NCBI GenBank assembly: GCA_027489245.1
Contig: JAIYAC010000001.1
Coordinates: 18,681 to 82,680 of the forward strand
Length of the DNA: 64,000 bases
Reading direction: 5' to 3'
Source: Neisseriaceae bacterium
GTDB taxonomy: Bacteria; Pseudomonadota; Gammaproteobacteria; Burkholderiales; Chromobacteriaceae
In this document: positions 36,117 to 47,152 of the stretch, piece by piece
Position numbering within the stretch: the stretch's first letter is position 1
How the letters are laid out: every line of letters starts with the position of its first letter
Notes under the pieces: model-generated
Told to the model about the DNA's origin: nothing
Database searches by the model: none
The model's input: only the letters and a program-made list of their open reading frames with translations
Program-made: the position numbers and the translations under genes

Positions 36117-37279
36117 CGTGCCACCTTCAGGATGGCCTCGGCGGCCAACCGTGCCGAGTCGGCTTTCAGGCTGTGATGCAGCGCGGTGAAGGTATCGATG
36201 ATGTCCTGCCGGCTATCCTGGTTGTCGTATAGCTCGGCCACGGCTGCGGTAAGTTTGTCGACTGTAGCGTCTTTCTGCAGCAGCTCGGGCACCACAAAGC
36301 GCTTGGCCAGGATATTGGGCAGGCCCACATACGGCAGCTTGAGCTTGCGCTTGACCAGCTGGTAGGTAAGCCACGACAGCTTGTAGCTGATCACCATCGG
36401 CTTTTTGGTCAGCGCCACTTCCAGCGTGGCGGTGCCACTGGTCACCAGTACCACGTCGGCGGCGATCATCGCCATCTGGGCGTGGCCAAACAGCTTGCGG
36501 ATGGGCAGATCCCACGCCTTGTGGCGGGTGAGCAGCTGGTCGAACTGGTCCATGGTTGGCCGCGTAGCCAGCGGCACCAGAAACTGCGCGTCCGGATAGC
36601 GCGCCAGCAGTTGGCGGGCCACGTCCAGATACAGACCGCCCATGAACTCCAGCTCGCTCTTGCGGCTGCCCGGCAGCAGGGCAAACACCGGCGCAGCCTT
36701 GGGCAGGCCCAGCTGTTCGCGCATGGCGTTCTGGTCCGGGGCGATATCAATTTCGCTGGCCAGCGGGTGGCCGACAAAGGTGGCCGGCACGCCCGCGGCG
36801 TCGTACAGCGGTTTTTCCATGGGGAACAGGCACAGCACCTGGTCGGCGCTGTCACCGATTTTCACCACCCGCTCCGGCCGCCACGCCCAGACCGACGGGC
36901 TGACGTAGTGCACGGTACGCAGGCCGGCCTGCTTCAGCCACTTTTCCAGCCCCAGATTGAAATCCGGGGCGTCGATGCCGATAAACACGTCGGGTTTCTC
37001 GGCCAGCAGCGTGTCGCGCAGGGTACGGCGGATGCGCAGCAGCTCGGGCAGGCGCGACAGCACCTCCACATAGCCGCGCACCGCCAGGCGCTCTTGCGGC
37101 ACCTGGCTGGTGAAACCGCGCGCCAGCATGCGCGGGCCGCCGATGCCGGCAAACTCGACATCGGGGTGCGCTGCCTTGAGCGCGTCCATCAAATGGGCGC
37201 CCAGCAGGTCGCCCGAGGCCTCGCCGGCGACCATGGCCACCTTGAGTGCACCCGGGCGGGTAAACAGCTTGTCTGTCAT
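36110..37279 (-). CDS. lpxB: Lipid-A-disaccharide synthase
   Basis: Couples UDP-diacylglucosamine and lipid X into the lipid A disaccharide, at the inner membrane. The protein is 389 residues. Motifs include [45 protein letters not shown] and the late [11 protein letters not shown]. It follows lpxA by 3 bp. Confidence 0.97.
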   Translation of the reverse strand: MTDKLFTRPGALKVAMVAGEASGDLLGAHLMDALKAAHPDVEFAGIGGPRMLARGFTSQVPQERLAVRGYVEVLSRLPELLRIRRTLRDTLLAEKPDVFIGIDAPDFNLGLEKWLKQAGLRTVHYVSPSVWAWRPERVVKIGDSADQVLCLFPMEKPLYDAAGVPATFVGHPLASEIDIAPDQNAMREQLGLPKAAPVFALLPGSRKSELEFMGGLYLDVARQLLARYPDAQFLVPLATRPTMDQFDQLLTRHKAWDLPIRKLFGHAQMAMIAADVVLVTSGTATLEVALTKKPMVISYKLSWLTYQLVKRKLKLPYVGLPNILAKRFVVPELLQKDATVDKLTAAVAELYDNQDSRQDIIDTFTALHHSLKADSARLAAEAILKVARC

Positions 37280-37282
37280 GGT

Positions 37283-38059
37283 CTAGCGGATAATGCCGCG
37301 GCTAGCCGCGGCAAAGAAACGCACAAATGCGGCCAACTCGTCCTTGCCAGCAGCGGCGTCGGTTTCGATTTCGGCGCGGGCATCGTCAAACGGCAGGCCT
37401 TTGCGGTACAGCGCCTTGTAGGCGTTGCGGATGCTGCGGATCTGCTCGGGGCTAAAGCCGCGACGCTTCAGGCCTTCGGCGTTGATACCGGCCGGTACGG
37501 CGCGGTTGCCGTGTGCCATCACGTACGGCGGCACATCCTGCGCCACAGCGCTGGAGAAAGCCGTCATGGCGTGGTCGCCGATATGGCAGAACTGATGCAC
37601 GCTGGTAAAGCCGCCCAGAATCACCCAGTCGCCCACGTGCACGTGGCCGCCCAGCGTGGCGTTGTTGGCAAAAATGGTGTTGTCGCCAATCTGGCAATCG
37701 TGGCCCAGGTGGACGTAGGCCATGATCCAGTTGTTGTTACCCAGGCGCGTCACACCAACATCTTGCGCGGTGCCGATATTGAAGGTGCAGAATTCGCGGA
37801 TGGTGTTGCCGTCGCCGATTTCCAGGCGGGTAGGTTCACCGGCGTATTTTTTATCCTGCGGCACGGCACCCAGCGAGCAGAACTGGAAAATGCGGTTGTT
37901 CTTGCCAATGCTGGTGTGGCCTTCGATGACCACATGCGGGCCTACCCAGGTGCCGCTGCCGATGCTGACATTGGCACCGATGATGCTGTAGGCGCCGATT
38001 TCCACGTCATCGGCAATCTGCGCGCCATCGGCAATGATGGCGGTAGGATGAATGGCCAT
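37283..38059 (-). CDS. lpxA: Acyl-ACP--UDP-N-acetylglucosamine O-acyltransferase
   Basis: First step of lipid A synthesis. The protein is 258 residues, built from left-handed beta-helix hexapeptide repeats (for example [20 protein letters not shown]). It includes the catalytic-region [19 protein letters not shown] and the C-terminal helices. ATG 38059 gives the family length; the upstream extension to 38083 does not fit. fabZ ends 2 bp earlier. Confidence 0.97.
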   Translation of the reverse strand: MAIHPTAIIADGAQIADDVEIGAYSIIGANVSIGSGTWVGPHVVIEGHTSIGKNNRIFQFCSLGAVPQDKKYAGEPTRLEIGDGNTIREFCTFNIGTAQDVGVTRLGNNNWIMAYVHLGHDCQIGDNTIFANNATLGGHVHVGDWVILGGFTSVHQFCHIGDHAMTAFSSAVAQDVPPYVMAHGNRAVPAGINAEGLKRRGFSPEQIRSIRNAYKALYRKGLPFDDARAEIETDAAAGKDELAAFVRFFAAASRGIIR

Positions 38060-38061
38060 GT

Positions 38062-38529
38062 TTATACCTCGCGTTTGGCACACATGATTTGCGCTTCACA
38101 GGCCACCTGGCCGTCTACCAGCGCACGGGCGTTGTATTTGGCAATGCCGCGTTTCATGGCCAGCTGTTCCACTTCCAGGGTCAGCTGGTCGCCCGGCACC
38201 ACCTGGCGCTTGAAGCGTGCGTTATCGATGCCCACAAAGAAGTACAGCTCGTTCTCCGGGCGCTCGCCTTCGCTGCGAATCGACAGGATGCCGGCTGCCT
38301 GTGCCAGTGCCTCGATAATCAGCACACCCGGCATTACCGGGTACTGCTCGAAGTGGCCCATGAAAAACGGCTCGTTGATGGTCACGTTCTTGATGGCCTT
38401 GATACGCTCGTTGGCGACAAACTCGGTCACACGGTCTACCAGCAGGAACGGGTAGCGGTGCGGCAGGTAGCGCATGATCTCGCGTACGTCGATGGATACG
38501 GCTGCGTCGGTGCTCACGGCTTCAGTCAT
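38062..38529 (-). CDS. fabZ: 3-hydroxyacyl-[acyl-carrier-protein] dehydratase FabZ
   Basis: Hot-dog-fold dehydratase of fatty acid synthesis. The protein is 155 residues. Motifs: [17 protein letters not shown] with active-site His, [20 protein letters not shown] with the catalytic Glu, and a typical C-terminus. Overlaps lpxD by 4 bp (ATGA). Confidence 0.97.
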   Translation of the reverse strand: MTEAVSTDAAVSIDVREIMRYLPHRYPFLLVDRVTEFVANERIKAIKNVTINEPFFMGHFEQYPVMPGVLIIEALAQAAGILSIRSEGERPENELYFFVGIDNARFKRQVVPGDQLTLEVEQLAMKRGIAKYNARALVDGQVACEAQIMCAKREV

Positions 38530-39569
38530 GGTTGGGAATCCTTATTGTCTTGCGCTTGTTGCAGCGCTTTTTCAAGTTGTTTGACACGGGTAACCAGCTC
38601 GCCCAGGTGGCGCAGGTGCGCCGCGTTGGCCAGCCACTCTTTGTGGGTCGCCATCGGGTACACCGCGGTATAGGCGTCGGCCTGGCGGATGGATCTGGAA
38701 ATCAGGGTGCCGGCACCCACGTGGGTACCGTCGGCAATATCCAGGTGGCCAATGATGCGTGCCGCACCGCCGATGGTGCAACGCGCGCCGATCTTGGTGC
38801 TACCGGCCACGGCGGCGCAGCCGGCCATGGCGGTGTGCGCGCCCACCTGTACGTTGTGCGCCAGCTGGATCTGGTTATCCAGCTTCACGCCTTCGCCAAT
38901 AATGGTGTCTTTCAGCGCGCCACGGTCGATGGTGGTATTGGCGCCTACCTCTACATCGTCACCAATCACCACCACGCCGGTTTGCGGAATCTTGAACCAG
39001 CGGTCGGTATTCCACGCCAGGCCAAAGCCGTCGGCGCCAATGACGGCACCGGCGTGCAGGATAACGCGGCTACCCAGACGGCAACCGTGGTAGAGGCTGA
39101 CATTGGGGTAAATCAGCACATCGTCGCCAATGGTCACGTTATCGCCAATGACCACGCCGGGGTGAATGATGCAGCGCTCACCAATAGTGACATGGCGACC
39201 GATGCTGACCATTTCGCGCACCTCGGTGCTGGCTGCCACCACACTGCCCTCGCCCACCACGGCGCGCGGGTGCACGCCAGGTACAGGCGCCGGTGGCGGG
39301 TTCAGCAGCGTGGCCACGCGGGCAAAATACAGGTACGGGTCAGCCGCCAGAATCAGGCTGCGGCCAACCTTGCTGGCGGCTTCTTCCAGCGCAGGCTTGA
39401 CGATAACCGCACCGGCCGCGGTGCTATCCAGCTGGCTGCGGTATTTAGGGTTGGCCAGAAAAGTGATCTGGCCAGCGCCCGCCTCTTCCATGGAGGCCAG
39501 GCGGTCGATGTCGCGGTCTTCGCCGCGCAGCTCACCGCCCAGGGCGGCCACAATGTGGGATAGTTTCAT
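38526..39569 (-). CDS. lpxD: UDP-3-O-(3-hydroxymyristoyl)glucosamine N-acyltransferase
   Basis: Third acylation step of lipid A. The protein is 347 residues. An N-terminal uridine-binding domain (with [22 protein letters not shown]) precedes hexapeptide repeats including the catalytic histidine region NTTIDRGAL and [16 protein letters not shown] short C-terminal coiled coil follows. ATG 39569 is preferred over TTG 39581. One repeat word, CTGCGGCCAACCTT (39359-39372), is read here antisense as the codons for SKVGRS. Confidence 0.97.
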   Translation of the reverse strand: MKLSHIVAALGGELRGEDRDIDRLASMEEAGAGQITFLANPKYRSQLDSTAAGAVIVKPALEEAASKVGRSLILAADPYLYFARVATLLNPPPAPVPGVHPRAVVGEGSVVAASTEVREMVSIGRHVTIGERCIIHPGVVIGDNVTIGDDVLIYPNVSLYHGCRLGSRVILHAGAVIGADGFGLAWNTDRWFKIPQTGVVVIGDDVEVGANTTIDRGALKDTIIGEGVKLDNQIQLAHNVQVGAHTAMAGCAAVAGSTKIGARCTIGGAARIIGHLDIADGTHVGAGTLISRSIRQADAYTAVYPMATHKEWLANAAHLRHLGELVTRVKQLEKALQQAQDNKDSQP

Positions 39570-39584
39570 GGGTTCTAGCAATGA

Positions 39585-39609
39585 CGAAGCCGACTTGGCG
39601 TCGGCTTCG
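39585..39609. terminator. Hairpin between skp and lpxD
   Basis: CGAAGCCGAC (39585-39594) pairs with GTCGGCTTCG (39600-39609). No clear T run on the minus strand, so it is more likely a processing or attenuation hairpin than a full stop. Confidence 0.45.
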
Positions 39610-39632
39610 AGTGTTGTAAGAAGCCTTCCGGC

Positions 39633-40121
39633 TTATTTTTCCAGCTCTTTCAGCACCTTGGGCGTAATGTCCAGCTTGCCGCTTACATACACCACATCCT
39701 GCAGGATGAGGTCAAACTGCTCGCGCTCGGCCAGCTGTTTGATCACGCGGTTCGCCCGCTCCTGCACGGCAGCAAACTCTTCGTTGCGGCGCTGGTTCAG
39801 GTCTTCGCGAAAATCGCGCGACTTGGCCTGGTACTCGCGGTCTACCGATGCCAGCTCACGCTCCATCGCACGGCGCTCGCTATCTGCCGGCTTGCCTTTT
39901 GCCAGCTGCGACTCCAGCTCTTTGCCCCGGGCAGCCAGCTTTTTCAGCTCGGCCTCGCGGTTGGCAAACTCGCGTTCCAGCTTTTTCTGCGCATTCAGCG
40001 CAGGGGCGGCTTCGCGATAGACACGCTCGGTATTGACGTAGCCGATTTTCATGTCGGCTGCGCTTGCGCAGGTCGATGCCAGCACCAGAGGCAGTGCCAG
40101 CAGCAGGCGTTTAAATGGCAT
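39633..40121 (-). CDS. skp: Periplasmic chaperone Skp/OmpH
   Basis: Trimeric periplasmic chaperone that holds unfolded outer-membrane proteins. The protein is 162 residues with a signal peptide (MPFKRLLLALPLVLASTCASA) and a long charged helical middle forming the tentacles. ATG 40121 has GGAG 5 nt upstream. It is 9 bp downstream of bamA. Confidence 0.92.
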   Translation of the reverse strand: MPFKRLLLALPLVLASTCASAADMKIGYVNTERVYREAAPALNAQKKLEREFANREAELKKLAARGKELESQLAKGKPADSERRAMERELASVDREYQAKSRDFREDLNQRRNEEFAAVQERANRVIKQLAEREQFDLILQDVVYVSGKLDITPKVLKELEK

Positions 40122-40130
40122 GCTCACTCC

Positions 40131-42416
40131 TTAGAACACTTGGCCGATCGTAAACTGGAAGCGCTGTAACTGGTCGCCACTTTCTTTCTTCAGCGGCAAG
40201 GCATAGCTGAATTTGAGCGGGCCAATCGGCGACAGCCAGGTCATGGCCAGACCCGCCGAGTAGCGCAAGCCATCCGTGGCACTGACCGAGGCTTCTTTCG
40301 GGTCCCACAGCGTACCCGCGTCAAAGAACAGGCTGGTACGCAGGCTGCGGTTGTCACGCATCCCCGGGAAGGGGAACAGCAGCTCCAGCGAGCTGGTGAT
40401 CTTGCGTGTACCACCCAGGGCGTCACCGTTGGTGTCCAGCGGGCCCATGCTACCGTTTTCATAGCCGCGCACCGAGCCCAGGCCACCCAGATAGTAGTTC
40501 TGGAAGAACGGCAGGCGTTTGGTTTTGCCATAACCGTTGGCGTACCCTACTTCACCGCTGGCGGCCAGGGTAAAGTTTTTCGACAGTGGCCAGAACCACG
40601 CCTGGTTATGCGACATGCGGTAGTACTGGATATCACCGCCTGGCATACCTGCATCCAGGTAGACGCCCATGCTGTAACCACGCGTTGGCCACAAGGCGCT
40701 ATCGCGGGTATCGCGCGACCAGCCTGCAGACGATAGCAGCGTGATATTGGAACGGCCATACTGGCTGACGAAATCCTTGTAGCGCTGCGGGCTATCGCTA
40801 TAGAGCGTAATCGCGGTATTTTCCGCGCCAAAGCTGTAGTTGATGCGGTCGAATTCTGTTACCGGCACACCAAAACGTACCGCCGCACCGGTCGTGCTGG
40901 TTTTGTACTTGTTGGTATCCGTGGCCGACGGGTTATACACGCGGCGGTACAGATCGTAGCCTACGCTGACACCATCTACCGTGTAATACGGGTCGGTAAA
41001 CGATATGGTGGAGTTCTTGGTGGTTTTGCCATTGGAGAAGCTGAACGACAAAGATTTACCCGACCCCAGCACGTTAGCTTGCGACACCGAAGCGCTCAGC
41101 TGCAAGCCATCGCCCTGGGCGTAACCGATACCGGCATTGATCGAGCCGGTAGCACGCTCTTTTACCACCACGTTCATGTCCACCTGATCTGCGGTATCCA
41201 CCACAGCCGGGGTCTCGATGTTCACGGTTTCAAAGTAGCCCAGCAGCTCAAGACGCTCTTTGCTGCGCTTGATCGCGGCGCCATTGTACTGCGCGCTTTC
41301 CAGCTGGCGCAGCTCGCGGCGAATCACTTCATCGCGGGTGCGGGTATTACCTGCAATATTCACGCGGCGCACGGAGGTAAGGCGACCCGGGTCAACAAAG
41401 AAAGTCAGCGCAACCGTGCTTTTGTCTTTATCGATTTCCGGCACCGGGTTCACGCTGACAAACGCGTAGCCATCCGCCTCCAGGCGCTCGGTCAGTGCGG
41501 CGATGGACGCGTTGATTTCTTCACGGTTGAACAGCGCACCTTGCTTGATGGTAATCAGCTGGCGCAGTTCCGCTTCGGGCACACGCAGGTCGCCGGCCAG
41601 GCGGATGTCGGAAATCTTGTATTGTTTGCCTTCGGACAGGTTGGCCGTGACATACATGTCCTGCTTGTCCGCGCTGATGGCTACTTGCGTGGATTCGATA
41701 TTGAATTCGGCGTAACCCTGATTCAGATAATAAGCGCGCAGTTTTTCCAGGTCGGCCGACAGTTGCTGGCGCGAGTAGCGGTCCGAGCGCGACAGCCAGG
41801 TCATGAAACCCGATGGCGTCAGCGACATTTCGTCCAGCAGGGTATCTTCACTAAAGGCACGGTTGCCTACAATGCGGATATCCTTGATTTTGGCGGTAAC
41901 GCCTTCCACGATGTCCAGCGTCACGGCAACACGGTTGCGTTCCAGACGGGTAATCTGGGTCTGGATCTCAGCCGAATACTTGCCTTTACTGAAGTACTGG
42001 CGCTTGAGCTCTTGCACCGCCTGGTCCAGCAGACCCTGGTCAAAAATGCGCGACTCGGCCAGGCCATTGTCTTTCATGGCCTTGATCAGCTGCTCTTTCG
42101 GGAACTCTTTGCTGCCATTGACTTGCAGCTGGGCGATGACCGGGCGCTCGCTTACCGCCAGCACCAGCACGTCGCCATCAGACTCGACGCGTACGTCGTT
42201 AAAGAAACCGGTAGCAAACAAGGCCTTGATGGCCTCTGCGGCACGCTGCTGGGTAAAGGTATCCCCCACTTTCAGCGGCAGGTAGTTGAAGACGGTACCC
42301 GGCTCGGTACGCTGCAGGCCTTCAACACGAATGTCCTTGATAACAAAACTGTCCGCGGCCCAGGCCGGGGACAAAAAGGCAGCGGCAACAGCGGCTGCAA
42401 GAAAGCGTTTGTTCAT
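40131..42416 (-). CDS. bamA: Outer membrane protein assembly factor BamA
   Basis: Central subunit of the BAM complex that inserts beta-barrel proteins. The protein is 761 residues. A signal peptide ends at AWA (about residue 20), five POTRA domains fill roughly 22-420, and the Omp85 barrel follows with the conserved GGLGSVRGYE (VRGF-like) motif. It ends in the C-terminal aromatic strand FQFTIGQVF. ATG 42416 gives the signal peptide; the frame extends further without purpose. Downstream of rseP. Confidence 0.97.
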   Translation of the reverse strand: MNKRFLAAAVAAAFLSPAWAADSFVIKDIRVEGLQRTEPGTVFNYLPLKVGDTFTQQRAAEAIKALFATGFFNDVRVESDGDVLVLAVSERPVIAQLQVNGSKEFPKEQLIKAMKDNGLAESRIFDQGLLDQAVQELKRQYFSKGKYSAEIQTQITRLERNRVAVTLDIVEGVTAKIKDIRIVGNRAFSEDTLLDEMSLTPSGFMTWLSRSDRYSRQQLSADLEKLRAYYLNQGYAEFNIESTQVAISADKQDMYVTANLSEGKQYKISDIRLAGDLRVPEAELRQLITIKQGALFNREEINASIAALTERLEADGYAFVSVNPVPEIDKDKSTVALTFFVDPGRLTSVRRVNIAGNTRTRDEVIRRELRQLESAQYNGAAIKRSKERLELLGYFETVNIETPAVVDTADQVDMNVVVKERATGSINAGIGYAQGDGLQLSASVSQANVLGSGKSLSFSFSNGKTTKNSTISFTDPYYTVDGVSVGYDLYRRVYNPSATDTNKYKTSTTGAAVRFGVPVTEFDRINYSFGAENTAITLYSDSPQRYKDFVSQYGRSNITLLSSAGWSRDTRDSALWPTRGYSMGVYLDAGMPGGDIQYYRMSHNQAWFWPLSKNFTLAASGEVGYANGYGKTKRLPFFQNYYLGGLGSVRGYENGSMGPLDTNGDALGGTRKITSSLELLFPFPGMRDNRSLRTSLFFDAGTLWDPKEASVSATDGLRYSAGLAMTWLSPIGPLKFSYALPLKKESGDQLQRFQFTIGQVF

Positions 42417-42429
42417 AATTGTTATGATC

Positions 42430-43767
42430 CTAGCCGGCCAGCAACCGGGCGAAGTCATTAAACAGGGCCAGCATCATGACTGTCAGAATGAAAGCCATCC
42501 CCAGACGCTGACCGACTTCGTACACGCGATCGGGAAGCGGTCGCCCCCGAATCAGTTCTGCCACATGATACAGCAAGTGCCCGCCATCCAGCACTGGCAC
42601 GGGTAGCAGATTGAATACCCCAAGACTGACACTGATCAGCGCCATGAATTCCAGCAGTGCAACCACGCCGATATCGGCGCTCTTGCCCGCGTACTCGGCA
42701 ATGGTAATCGGGCCGCTCAAAGCATCCAGTGATACGCCGCCTGTCAGCATGGCGGCCAGCGTACCCAGTGTGCTGCGGCACAGGTCCCACGTGCGCGCCA
42801 GCGCAGCCGGTACCGCCTCGGCGGCAGGCACTTGTACGCGCTGCTGCAGGCTGGCCAGCCAGGCCTCGTCTACGGCAGGGGCCGCACCGATGCGGCCAAC
42901 CTTGACGCCATCCTGGTCGATACTGTCCGGACGCAGCGGCAGCTGCAGCGGCTTGCCGGCACGCTGTACGGTCAGGACAAACTGCTCGCCAGGGTGGTTG
43001 TGCACCCATAGCACCCATGCTTCCCAGCTGGCCACCGGCTTGCCACCCACGGCGAGCAGCTTGTCACCCGCCTGCAGGCCGGCCCGCGCCGCCGCGCCAC
43101 CCGGCAGCACGGCGCCGATTTGCGGCAGATAGCGCGCAGGCATGACACCCAGCTTGCCCATGGTGGCCTGGTCGAATTTTTCCAGCCCGAAGGCTGGCAA
43201 GTCCAGGCGGGCCACCAGCGGCTGCCCGGCACGCTGCAGACCCAGCGCCAGCTGGCCATCATTCACGATGGCCATGCCCATGGTCTGGCGAGCCTCTGCC
43301 CAGTCGGCCACGGGGGCGCCATTCACACTGACAATGCGGTCACCCGCACGCACGCCGGCCGCTGCGGCAGCAGTTTGCGCTGCGACAGTACCGACTAATG
43401 GCTGCAGCCGGGTTTGTTCGCCACTCATGGTGATGGCAAACAGCACCACGGCCAGCAGCAGGTTGGCCGCCGGGCCCGCCAGTACGATGATCATGCGCTG
43501 CCATACCGGGCGCTGGTTAAACGCGCGGTGGCGATCCTGGCTGTCTACCGGGGCCTCGCGCTCATCCAGCATGCGCACATAGCCACCCAGCGGTATCCAC
43601 GCCAGGCGCCATTCGGTATCCCCTACGGTGCGGGCATAAATGGTTTTGCCAAAGCCGATGGAAAAAGTCAGCACTTTCACGCCGCACAAGCGCGCGGCCA
43701 GAAAATGGCCAAACTCGTGAAAAGTGACCAGTACACCGATAACCAGCAGGAAGGCCAGAATGGTCAT
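42430..43767 (-). CDS. rseP: RIP metalloprotease RseP
   Basis: Inner-membrane site-2 protease of the envelope stress pathway. The protein is 445 residues with four expected membrane segments. The zinc motif is HEFGH (His17, Glu18, His21) in the first helix. Two PDZ domains lie in the middle, and the late motif NLLPVPVLDGGHLL carries the third zinc ligand. It overlaps the dxr stop by 4 bp. Confidence 0.96.
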   Translation of the reverse strand: MTILAFLLVIGVLVTFHEFGHFLAARLCGVKVLTFSIGFGKTIYARTVGDTEWRLAWIPLGGYVRMLDEREAPVDSQDRHRAFNQRPVWQRMIIVLAGPAANLLLAVVLFAITMSGEQTRLQPLVGTVAAQTAAAAAGVRAGDRIVSVNGAPVADWAEARQTMGMAIVNDGQLALGLQRAGQPLVARLDLPAFGLEKFDQATMGKLGVMPARYLPQIGAVLPGGAAARAGLQAGDKLLAVGGKPVASWEAWVLWVHNHPGEQFVLTVQRAGKPLQLPLRPDSIDQDGVKVGRIGAAPAVDEAWLASLQQRVQVPAAEAVPAALARTWDLCRSTLGTLAAMLTGGVSLDALSGPITIAEYAGKSADIGVVALLEFMALISVSLGVFNLLPVPVLDGGHLLYHVAELIRGRPLPDRVYEVGQRLGMAFILTVMMLALFNDFARLLAG

Positions 43768-44942
43768 GCCGCCACCCACTCGCCCACCAGGCGGCGCGTC
43801 GCGGCGTCCTTGGCCAACAGGCTTTCCAGATCGTGGCTTAGCGCCAGATCGCTCTCTGCCAGCGCCTGCTCTATCAGCTGCGGAATCTGCAGGAAGCCGA
43901 TGCGCCCGGCCAGAAAGCTGGCTACCGCTACCTCGTTGGCCGCATTCATCACGGCGGAGGCGTCGCCACCGGCTTTCAGGCAATCAAATGCCAGTTTCAG
44001 GCACGGGAAACGCTGCAGATCGGGCGCTTCGAACGTCAGTGCACCCATGGTCAGGAAATCCAGCGGCTGCACCGGCGCGGCAATACGCTGCGGCCAGGCC
44101 ATGGCGTAGGCAATGGGCGTACGCATATCGGGCGAGCCCAGCTGCGCCAGGATGCTGCCATCGTGATAGCGCACCATGGAGTGGATAACGCTTTGCGGGT
44201 GCACCACTACCTTGATTTGCTCGGGCGGCGTGCGGAACAGCCAGTGCGCCTCAATCACCTCCAGCCCTTTGTTCATCAGGCTAGCGGAATCTACCGAAAT
44301 CTTGCGGCCCATCACCCAGTTAGGGTGTTTGCAGGCATCGTCGGCGGTAACGTGCTGCAGCTGCGCTAGCATATGGTGGCGAAAAGGGCCGCCAGACGCG
44401 GTGAGAATCAGCTCTACCACGCCTGCGGCGGCCAGGTCACCATCAAAACCAGCAGGCAGGGCCTGGAACAGCGCGTTGTGTTCGCTATCTACAGGCAGCA
44501 GCGTCGCGCCGCCCTCGCGCACGGCGCGCATGAACAGGTCGCCCGCCACGACCAGCGATTCCTTATTGGCCAGCAGAATGCGCTTGCCCGCCCGTGCGGC
44601 AGCCAGGGTTGGCCGCAGGCCGGCTGCACCGACGATTGCCGCCATGACCATATCCACCTCGGCCGCCGTCGACACCTCGGTCAGCGCCGCCTCGCCGTCC
44701 AGCACTTGGGTCTGGCTGCCTGCGTCAGCGAGCAGACTGCGCAGGCGCTGTGCTGCTTGCGGGTCTACCAGCACCGCATAACGCGGGCTATGTTGCAGGC
44801 ATTGGGCAAACAGCTTGTCGGCCTGGCTATGGGCCGCCAGGGCAAAAACACGGTAGCGCGACGGGTGCATGGCAACCACATCCAGCGTGTTGGTACCGAT
44901 GCTACCGGTCGCGCCCAGTACAGTTATCAATTGAATAGTCAT
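43764..44942 (-). CDS. dxr: 1-deoxy-D-xylulose 5-phosphate reductoisomerase
   Basis: Second step of the MEP isoprenoid pathway. The protein is 392 residues. NADPH motif is VLGATGSIGTNTLDVV, the substrate/metal segment LPVDSEHNALFQAL, and TASGGPFR. ATG 44942 follows the cdsA stop by 7 bp; upstream frame to 44996 is a shadow. Confidence 0.97.
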   Translation of the reverse strand: MTIQLITVLGATGSIGTNTLDVVAMHPSRYRVFALAAHSQADKLFAQCLQHSPRYAVLVDPQAAQRLRSLLADAGSQTQVLDGEAALTEVSTAAEVDMVMAAIVGAAGLRPTLAAARAGKRILLANKESLVVAGDLFMRAVREGGATLLPVDSEHNALFQALPAGFDGDLAAAGVVELILTASGGPFRHHMLAQLQHVTADDACKHPNWVMGRKISVDSASLMNKGLEVIEAHWLFRTPPEQIKVVVHPQSVIHSMVRYHDGSILAQLGSPDMRTPIAYAMAWPQRIAAPVQPLDFLTMGALTFEAPDLQRFPCLKLAFDCLKAGGDASAVMNAANEVAVASFLAGRIGFLQIPQLIEQALAESDLALSHDLESLLAKDAATRRLVGEWVAA

Positions 44943-44949
44943 GCAGTAC

Positions 44950-45753
44950 TCATGCAAGCAGCAAACGCAGCGCGTGCGATACGGCCAGAACGGCAATCAG
45001 GCTATCGATACGGTCGTAAACACCGCCGTGGCCCGGCAGCAGATTACTGCTGTCCTTGATGCCGGCGCTACGCTTGAACCAGGATTCCAGCAGGTCACCT
45101 ACCACACTGACTGCGGTCAGGCCCATGGCCAATGGCAGCAACACAGCCAGCGGCAGCGGGATGTTCAGCCAGCCCAGGTCGTTAACGAACCAGACATAGG
45201 CCGCCACCCCCACCACCGCACCCGCCACGCCTTCCCAGCTCTTGCCGGGGCTGATGGCTGGGGCCAGTTTATGCTTGCCAAAGGTTTTGCCGGCGAAATA
45301 AGCGGCCACATCGGCCACCCATACCAGACCCATCACCGCCAGCAGCTGCTTGCCGCTGATGGCCGAGTTGTCCGGGTGCCAGGCCAGAAAGGCAAACCAG
45401 GCCGGGAACATCAGCAGCACACCCAGCAACATGGCCGGTGCACCCGTGGGAATGGCCCAGCGTTTACGCAGCCACATGGGCGCAAGTATCAGCCAGACCA
45501 ACAGCGAGGTGCTCATCAGCAGCGCACCCGGCATATAACCCACCCACCAGGCCAAAGCGGCCAAGGCGGTACAGGCCGCCAGGTAGCCCCACTGCTTTAC
45601 ACCGGCAATTGCTGCCATGCGGCAGTATTCCCAAAGCGCCAGACCGATAATCAGCCAGGAAAAGGCAGCCCAGGCATTTGGGGGAAAGAAAAACAGCGCC
45701 GCCAGCATCAATGGAAGCAGGACGAGCGCCGTGAGAATACGCGTTTTCAGCAT
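44950..45753 (-). CDS. cdsA: Phosphatidate cytidylyltransferase
   Basis: Makes CDP-diacylglycerol for phospholipid synthesis. The protein is 267 residues, almost all membrane helices. The signature near the C-terminus is KDSSNLLPGHGGVYDRIDS, preceded by the KSWEG segment and GDLLESWFKR. It follows uppS by 3 bp. Confidence 0.96.
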   Translation of the reverse strand: MLKTRILTALVLLPLMLAALFFFPPNAWAAFSWLIIGLALWEYCRMAAIAGVKQWGYLAACTALAALAWWVGYMPGALLMSTSLLVWLILAPMWLRKRWAIPTGAPAMLLGVLLMFPAWFAFLAWHPDNSAISGKQLLAVMGLVWVADVAAYFAGKTFGKHKLAPAISPGKSWEGVAGAVVGVAAYVWFVNDLGWLNIPLPLAVLLPLAMGLTAVSVVGDLLESWFKRSAGIKDSSNLLPGHGGVYDRIDSLIAVLAVSHALRLLLA

Positions 45754-45756
45754 GAA

Positions 45757-46506
45757 TTAGCCTCGGCGTTGCGCTTCGGGCAGCTGTTCGCTGGTGCGGC
45801 CAAAACGGCGCTCACGCGAGTGAAAAGATGCCAGCGCGTCTTGCAGCGCCTTGCGATCGAAGTCCGGCCACAGCAGGTCGGTAAAATACAGCTCGCTATA
45901 CGCCAGCTGCCATAGCAAGAAGTTGCTGATGCGCTGCTCGCCGCCAGTGCGGATGAACAGGTCAGGCTCGGGGGCGTAGGCAGTAGACAGGTTGGCCGCA
46001 AGAGCCGCCTCATCGATCTGCACCACACCCTGCGCCTGCAGCCGCGCTACCGCCTGCAGCACATCCCAGCGCCCGCCATAATCTGCAGCGATGGTCAGCG
46101 TCAGGCCGGTATTGGCTGCCGTCAGGCTTTCGGCTGCATCAATACGCGCCAGAATGGCACTGGAGAACCGCTCGCGCGAGCCAATGACTTTCAGGCGGAT
46201 ATTATTGCGATGCAGGCGCTCTACCTCGCGCTCCAGTGCCACAAAGAACAGTTCCATCAGGAAGCTGACTTCTTCTTCCGGTCGGCGCCAGTTTTCGGTA
46301 GAAAACGCGAACAGGGTCAGAAACTCCACCCCCAGCTCACTGCAGGCTTTTACCGTATCGCGCACGGCATCCAGGCCACGCTTGTGCCCAGCCACGCGGG
46401 GCAGGAAGCGTTTTTTGGCCCAACGCCCGTTGCCATCCATGATGATGGCGATATGCCGAGGCACCGCGGGTGCCTCGATCACATCTTGAGTAGAGCTTGC
46501 AAACAA
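45757..46506 (-). CDS. uppS: Undecaprenyl diphosphate synthase (isoprenyl transferase)
   Basis: Cis-prenyltransferase making the C55 carrier for peptidoglycan and LPS. The protein is 249 residues. The catalytic motif is [15 protein letters not shown] with the essential Asp, then [13 protein letters not shown] and the late [15 protein letters not shown]. Often named ispU. Immediately upstream of cdsA. Confidence 0.97.
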   Translation of the reverse strand: MFASSTQDVIEAPAVPRHIAIIMDGNGRWAKKRFLPRVAGHKRGLDAVRDTVKACSELGVEFLTLFAFSTENWRRPEEEVSFLMELFFVALEREVERLHRNNIRLKVIGSRERFSSAILARIDAAESLTAANTGLTLTIAADYGGRWDVLQAVARLQAQGVVQIDEAALAANLSTAYAPEPDLFIRTGGEQRISNFLLWQLAYSELYFTDLLWPDFDRKALQDALASFHSRERRFGRTSEQLPEAQRRG

Positions 46507-46516
46507 GGGCTACCCC

Positions 46517-47074
46517 TTATACGGCCAGCAGTTCAGCTTCTTTGGTAGCAAGCGCTTTATCGACTTCGGCAATGTACTTGTCGGTCAGCTTCTGGATGTC
46601 GTCCTGGCCGCGGCGCTCTTCGTCCTCGGTAATGGCTTTGTCTTTCAGCAGGTTTTTAAAGTCGTTGTTGGCATCGCGGCGTACGTTGCGTACGGCCACG
46701 CGTGCGCCTTCGGCTTCGCCACGCACCACCTTGATCAGGTCACGACGGCGCTCTTCGGTCAGCGCCGGCATCGGCACGCGAATCAGCTCACCCATGGAGG
46801 ACGGGTTCAGGCCCAGGTCGCTGTCGCGGATCGCTTTTTCGATCTTGGCAACCATGCTCTTTTCCCATGCCTGCACACCCAGGGTACGCGCATCGATATT
46901 GGTAACGTTGGCTACCTGGTTTACTGGTACATCGCTACCGTAGTAGTCCACCATAACGTGGTCCAACAGGCCGGCGTGTGCGCGACCTGTGCGCACTTTG
47001 GCCAGATCGGTCTTGAAGGTTTCGAGCGTTTTTTGCATTTTGTGCTCGGCCGACTTCTTCACGTCATTGATCAT
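46517..47074 (-). CDS. frr: Ribosome recycling factor
   Basis: Splits the post-termination ribosome together with EF-G. The protein is 185 residues. It shows [21 protein letters not shown] and the core [23 protein letters not shown] 47074 has GGGAG upstream and gives the normal length; the frame to 47104 is longer than relatives. Confidence 0.97.
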   Translation of the reverse strand: MINDVKKSAEHKMQKTLETFKTDLAKVRTGRAHAGLLDHVMVDYYGSDVPVNQVANVTNIDARTLGVQAWEKSMVAKIEKAIRDSDLGLNPSSMGELIRVPMPALTEERRRDLIKVVRGEAEGARVAVRNVRRDANNDFKNLLKDKAITEDEERRGQDDIQKLTDKYIAEVDKALATKEAELLAV

Positions 47075-47152
47075 GATTACTCCCGTTGTCTTTCTGAAAA
47101 ACAAGGCGGAAAGCGGCTCTGCGCCGTTTCCGCCTATGAGGATTCGTTAAAA

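Noticed and set aside
36482..38455. Plus-strand open frame of 657 codons
   Set aside because: Antisense to lpxB, lpxA and fabZ, crossing gene borders; not a plausible protein.
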